This document shows, one piece after another, positions 63,113 through 64,000 of a DNA stretch of 64,000 nt. Every line of letters begins with the position of its first letter. Within the stretch, counting starts at the first letter, position 1. The position numbers and the translations under genes are program-made. The notes beneath the pieces are model-generated. The model did not search any database, was not told where the DNA came from, and worked only from the letters and a program-made list of their open reading frames with translations. Source of the stretch: DATDIC01 sp963764525 (lineage in GTDB: Bacteria > Pseudomonadota > Alphaproteobacteria > Acetobacterales > Acetobacteraceae); contig CAVXTC010000010.1 of NCBI GenBank assembly GCA_963764525.1, positions 124,001 to 188,000 on the forward strand, given 5' to 3'.

Positions 63113-63216
63113 GTTCATATCATGCCAGCCGGGGGGAGGGGCAAGGTGGGCGCGCTGCCACCTTCGTCGCCCGAGCGGAAAAGCACCGGGGGGAAAAGGC
63201 CGGCGACGGCAGCCGG

Positions 63217-63544
63217 TTAGTCTTCGACGAGCGATTTCAGACGCGCCAGCGCATCATCCCACTGCCTGGATATGTGGTCGAGATAGTGCCGCGCGTTGTC
63301 GATCGGCTTCGGCTCGAGTTCGAACAGGTTTTCGCGGCCGGCGCGAATGCTGCGCACCACGCCGGCATTCTCCAGCACGCGAAGGTGCTTCGTCACCGCT
63401 TGCCGCGACAACCTGGTGCCGGCGGTCAGGCGGGCAATGGATTGCGGCGTTCCGGTGCTGAGTTCTGGCAAGCACCGACAGACGGGTCGGATCGCCGAGC
63501 GCCGCGAACACCGCCGCCCGGGCTGCCGATCCGCTATGACGCAT
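63217..63544 (-). CDS. ArsR-family transcriptional regulator (frameshifted)
   Basis: A winged-helix repressor of about 108 residues. RAAVFAALGDPTRLSVLA is in one frame; after a surplus base near 63465 the rest follows: LTAGTRLSRQAVTKHLRVLE, NAGVVRSIRAGRENLFELEP and ISRQWDDALARLKSLVED. The DPTRL and QAVTKHLRVLE blocks are ArsR hallmarks. No metal-binding cysteines are seen, so it is the type paired with SRPBCC proteins. Its start overlaps the end of the SRPBCC gene by 11 bases. Confidence 0.85.
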
Positions 63545-63986
63545 GCGTGAGGTGGCGGGCGATGTTTTCCATCTGTGCGCTCCAGCCGCCTTCGTTCATG
63601 CGAAAAGCTTCGAGACGGCGCCGGTCCGGAAGCTTGTCGAAACCCAACTCGACGACGCGCAGCCTCGTCCCGGTCGGGGTCTTCTCCAGCGTGAACTCGA
63701 CAAGGGTTGGTGGTTCCTCGGAGTAATCCTGGCTGGGATCGACCGCGGATGGATGCCAGGTGAATGAGAAATACCGCTCCGGTTCCATTTTCTGAACCAC
63801 AGCCTCCCATCGCAAATGCTCATAGCCGGGGTGGGTGATCTGGCCGTGCGAAACCTGTCCGGGCACGAAGGGCGCGTCCAATCGAACACGGAACCAAGCG
63901 CCGAATTCATGGTGGTCGGTCAGCGCGCGCCAGACGCGGGAAAGCGGCGCCCTGAGTTCGATGGATTTCTCGATGCGGTCGGTCAT
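63534..63986 (-). CDS. SRPBCC (AHSA1-like) domain protein
   Basis: About 150 residues: TDRIEKSIELRAPLSRVWRA, LTDHHEFGAWFRVRLDAPFV and YFSFTWHPSAVDPSQDYSEE, TLVEFTLEKTPTGTRLRVVE and GFDKLPDRRRLEAFRMNEGG. START-type fold with a hydrophobic cavity. Here it precedes the ArsR gene with an 11-base overlap. The ATG at 63986 is preferred over 63992. Confidence 0.88.
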   Translation of the reverse strand: MTDRIEKSIELRAPLSRVWRALTDHHEFGAWFRVRLDAPFVPGQVSHGQITHPGYEHLRWEAVVQKMEPERYFSFTWHPSAVDPSQDYSEEPPTLVEFTLEKTPTGTRLRVVELGFDKLPDRRRLEAFRMNEGGWSAQMENIARHLTHAS

Positions 63987-64000
63987 GCGCAACCCCCTGG

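Overview
The window is GC-rich DNA (about two-thirds G+C by eye) that reads as one chromosomal segment of an alphaproteobacterium. Clues are the single-cysteine DksA, the heme-copper oxidase assembly genes, HldE, the pqi genes, a PEP-CTERM protein and the SRP RNA-dnaX-ybaB-recR order. Rhodospirillales/Acetobacteraceae is my inference; no 16S gene is present.

Layout. 1-1.3 kb: end of dksA and an HpcH/HpaI aldolase. 1.3-5.7 kb: AT-richer accessory stretch with paired palindromes, a nucleotidyltransferase-like gene, a DUF262 gene, a serine recombinase and an unknown exported protein. 6-9.6 kb: lipid-transport operon in the unusual order pqiB-pqiC-pqiA. 9.8-13.6 kb: three small secreted proteins, hldE and a phosphatase. 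13.7-18 kb: tRNA-Gln followed by a decayed accessory region (lipoprotein remnant, duplicated antitoxin piece, integrase remnant, PEP-CTERM protein, intact VapBC-like pair, large inverted repeat). 18-29 kb: peptidase, radical SAM enzyme, acyl-CoA genes, CsbD, GH15, GGDEF/EAL protein and a transporter. 29-44 kb: queD-folE, nrdB, a methyltransferase, Tim44-like protein, pmbA, M16 protease, thrC, a degenerate Phd/PIN pair, and the run coxC-DUF983-SURF1-M32. 44-47 kb: lipid kinase, LpxH-like phosphoesterase and glycosyltransferase. 47.2-48.5 kb: an IS110-family (IS1111-type) element. 48.6-54.3 kb: TetR regulator divergent from an MFS-LysE pair, gpmI and an EnvC-like protein. 54.5-57.6 kb: ctpA, a YibQ-like deacetylase and rppH. 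57.7-60 kb: divergent sugar-acid enzymes. 60-64 kb: recR, ybaB, dnaX, SRP RNA, ArsR and SRPBCC genes.

Two themes stand out. First, the IS110-type element sits inside a copy of a roughly 67-bp palindromic repeat that occurs three times here. The noncoding end of the element can fold into a stem with two guide-like strands that match the two halves of that insertion site, as expected for a bridge RNA. Second, more than twenty genes, many of them housekeeping (dnaX, gpmI, thrC, folE, queD, rppH), are split by single-base frameshifts while their protein sequence continues intact in another frame. This looks more like uncorrected sequencing indels than real gene loss. I give such genes as one span and note the break.
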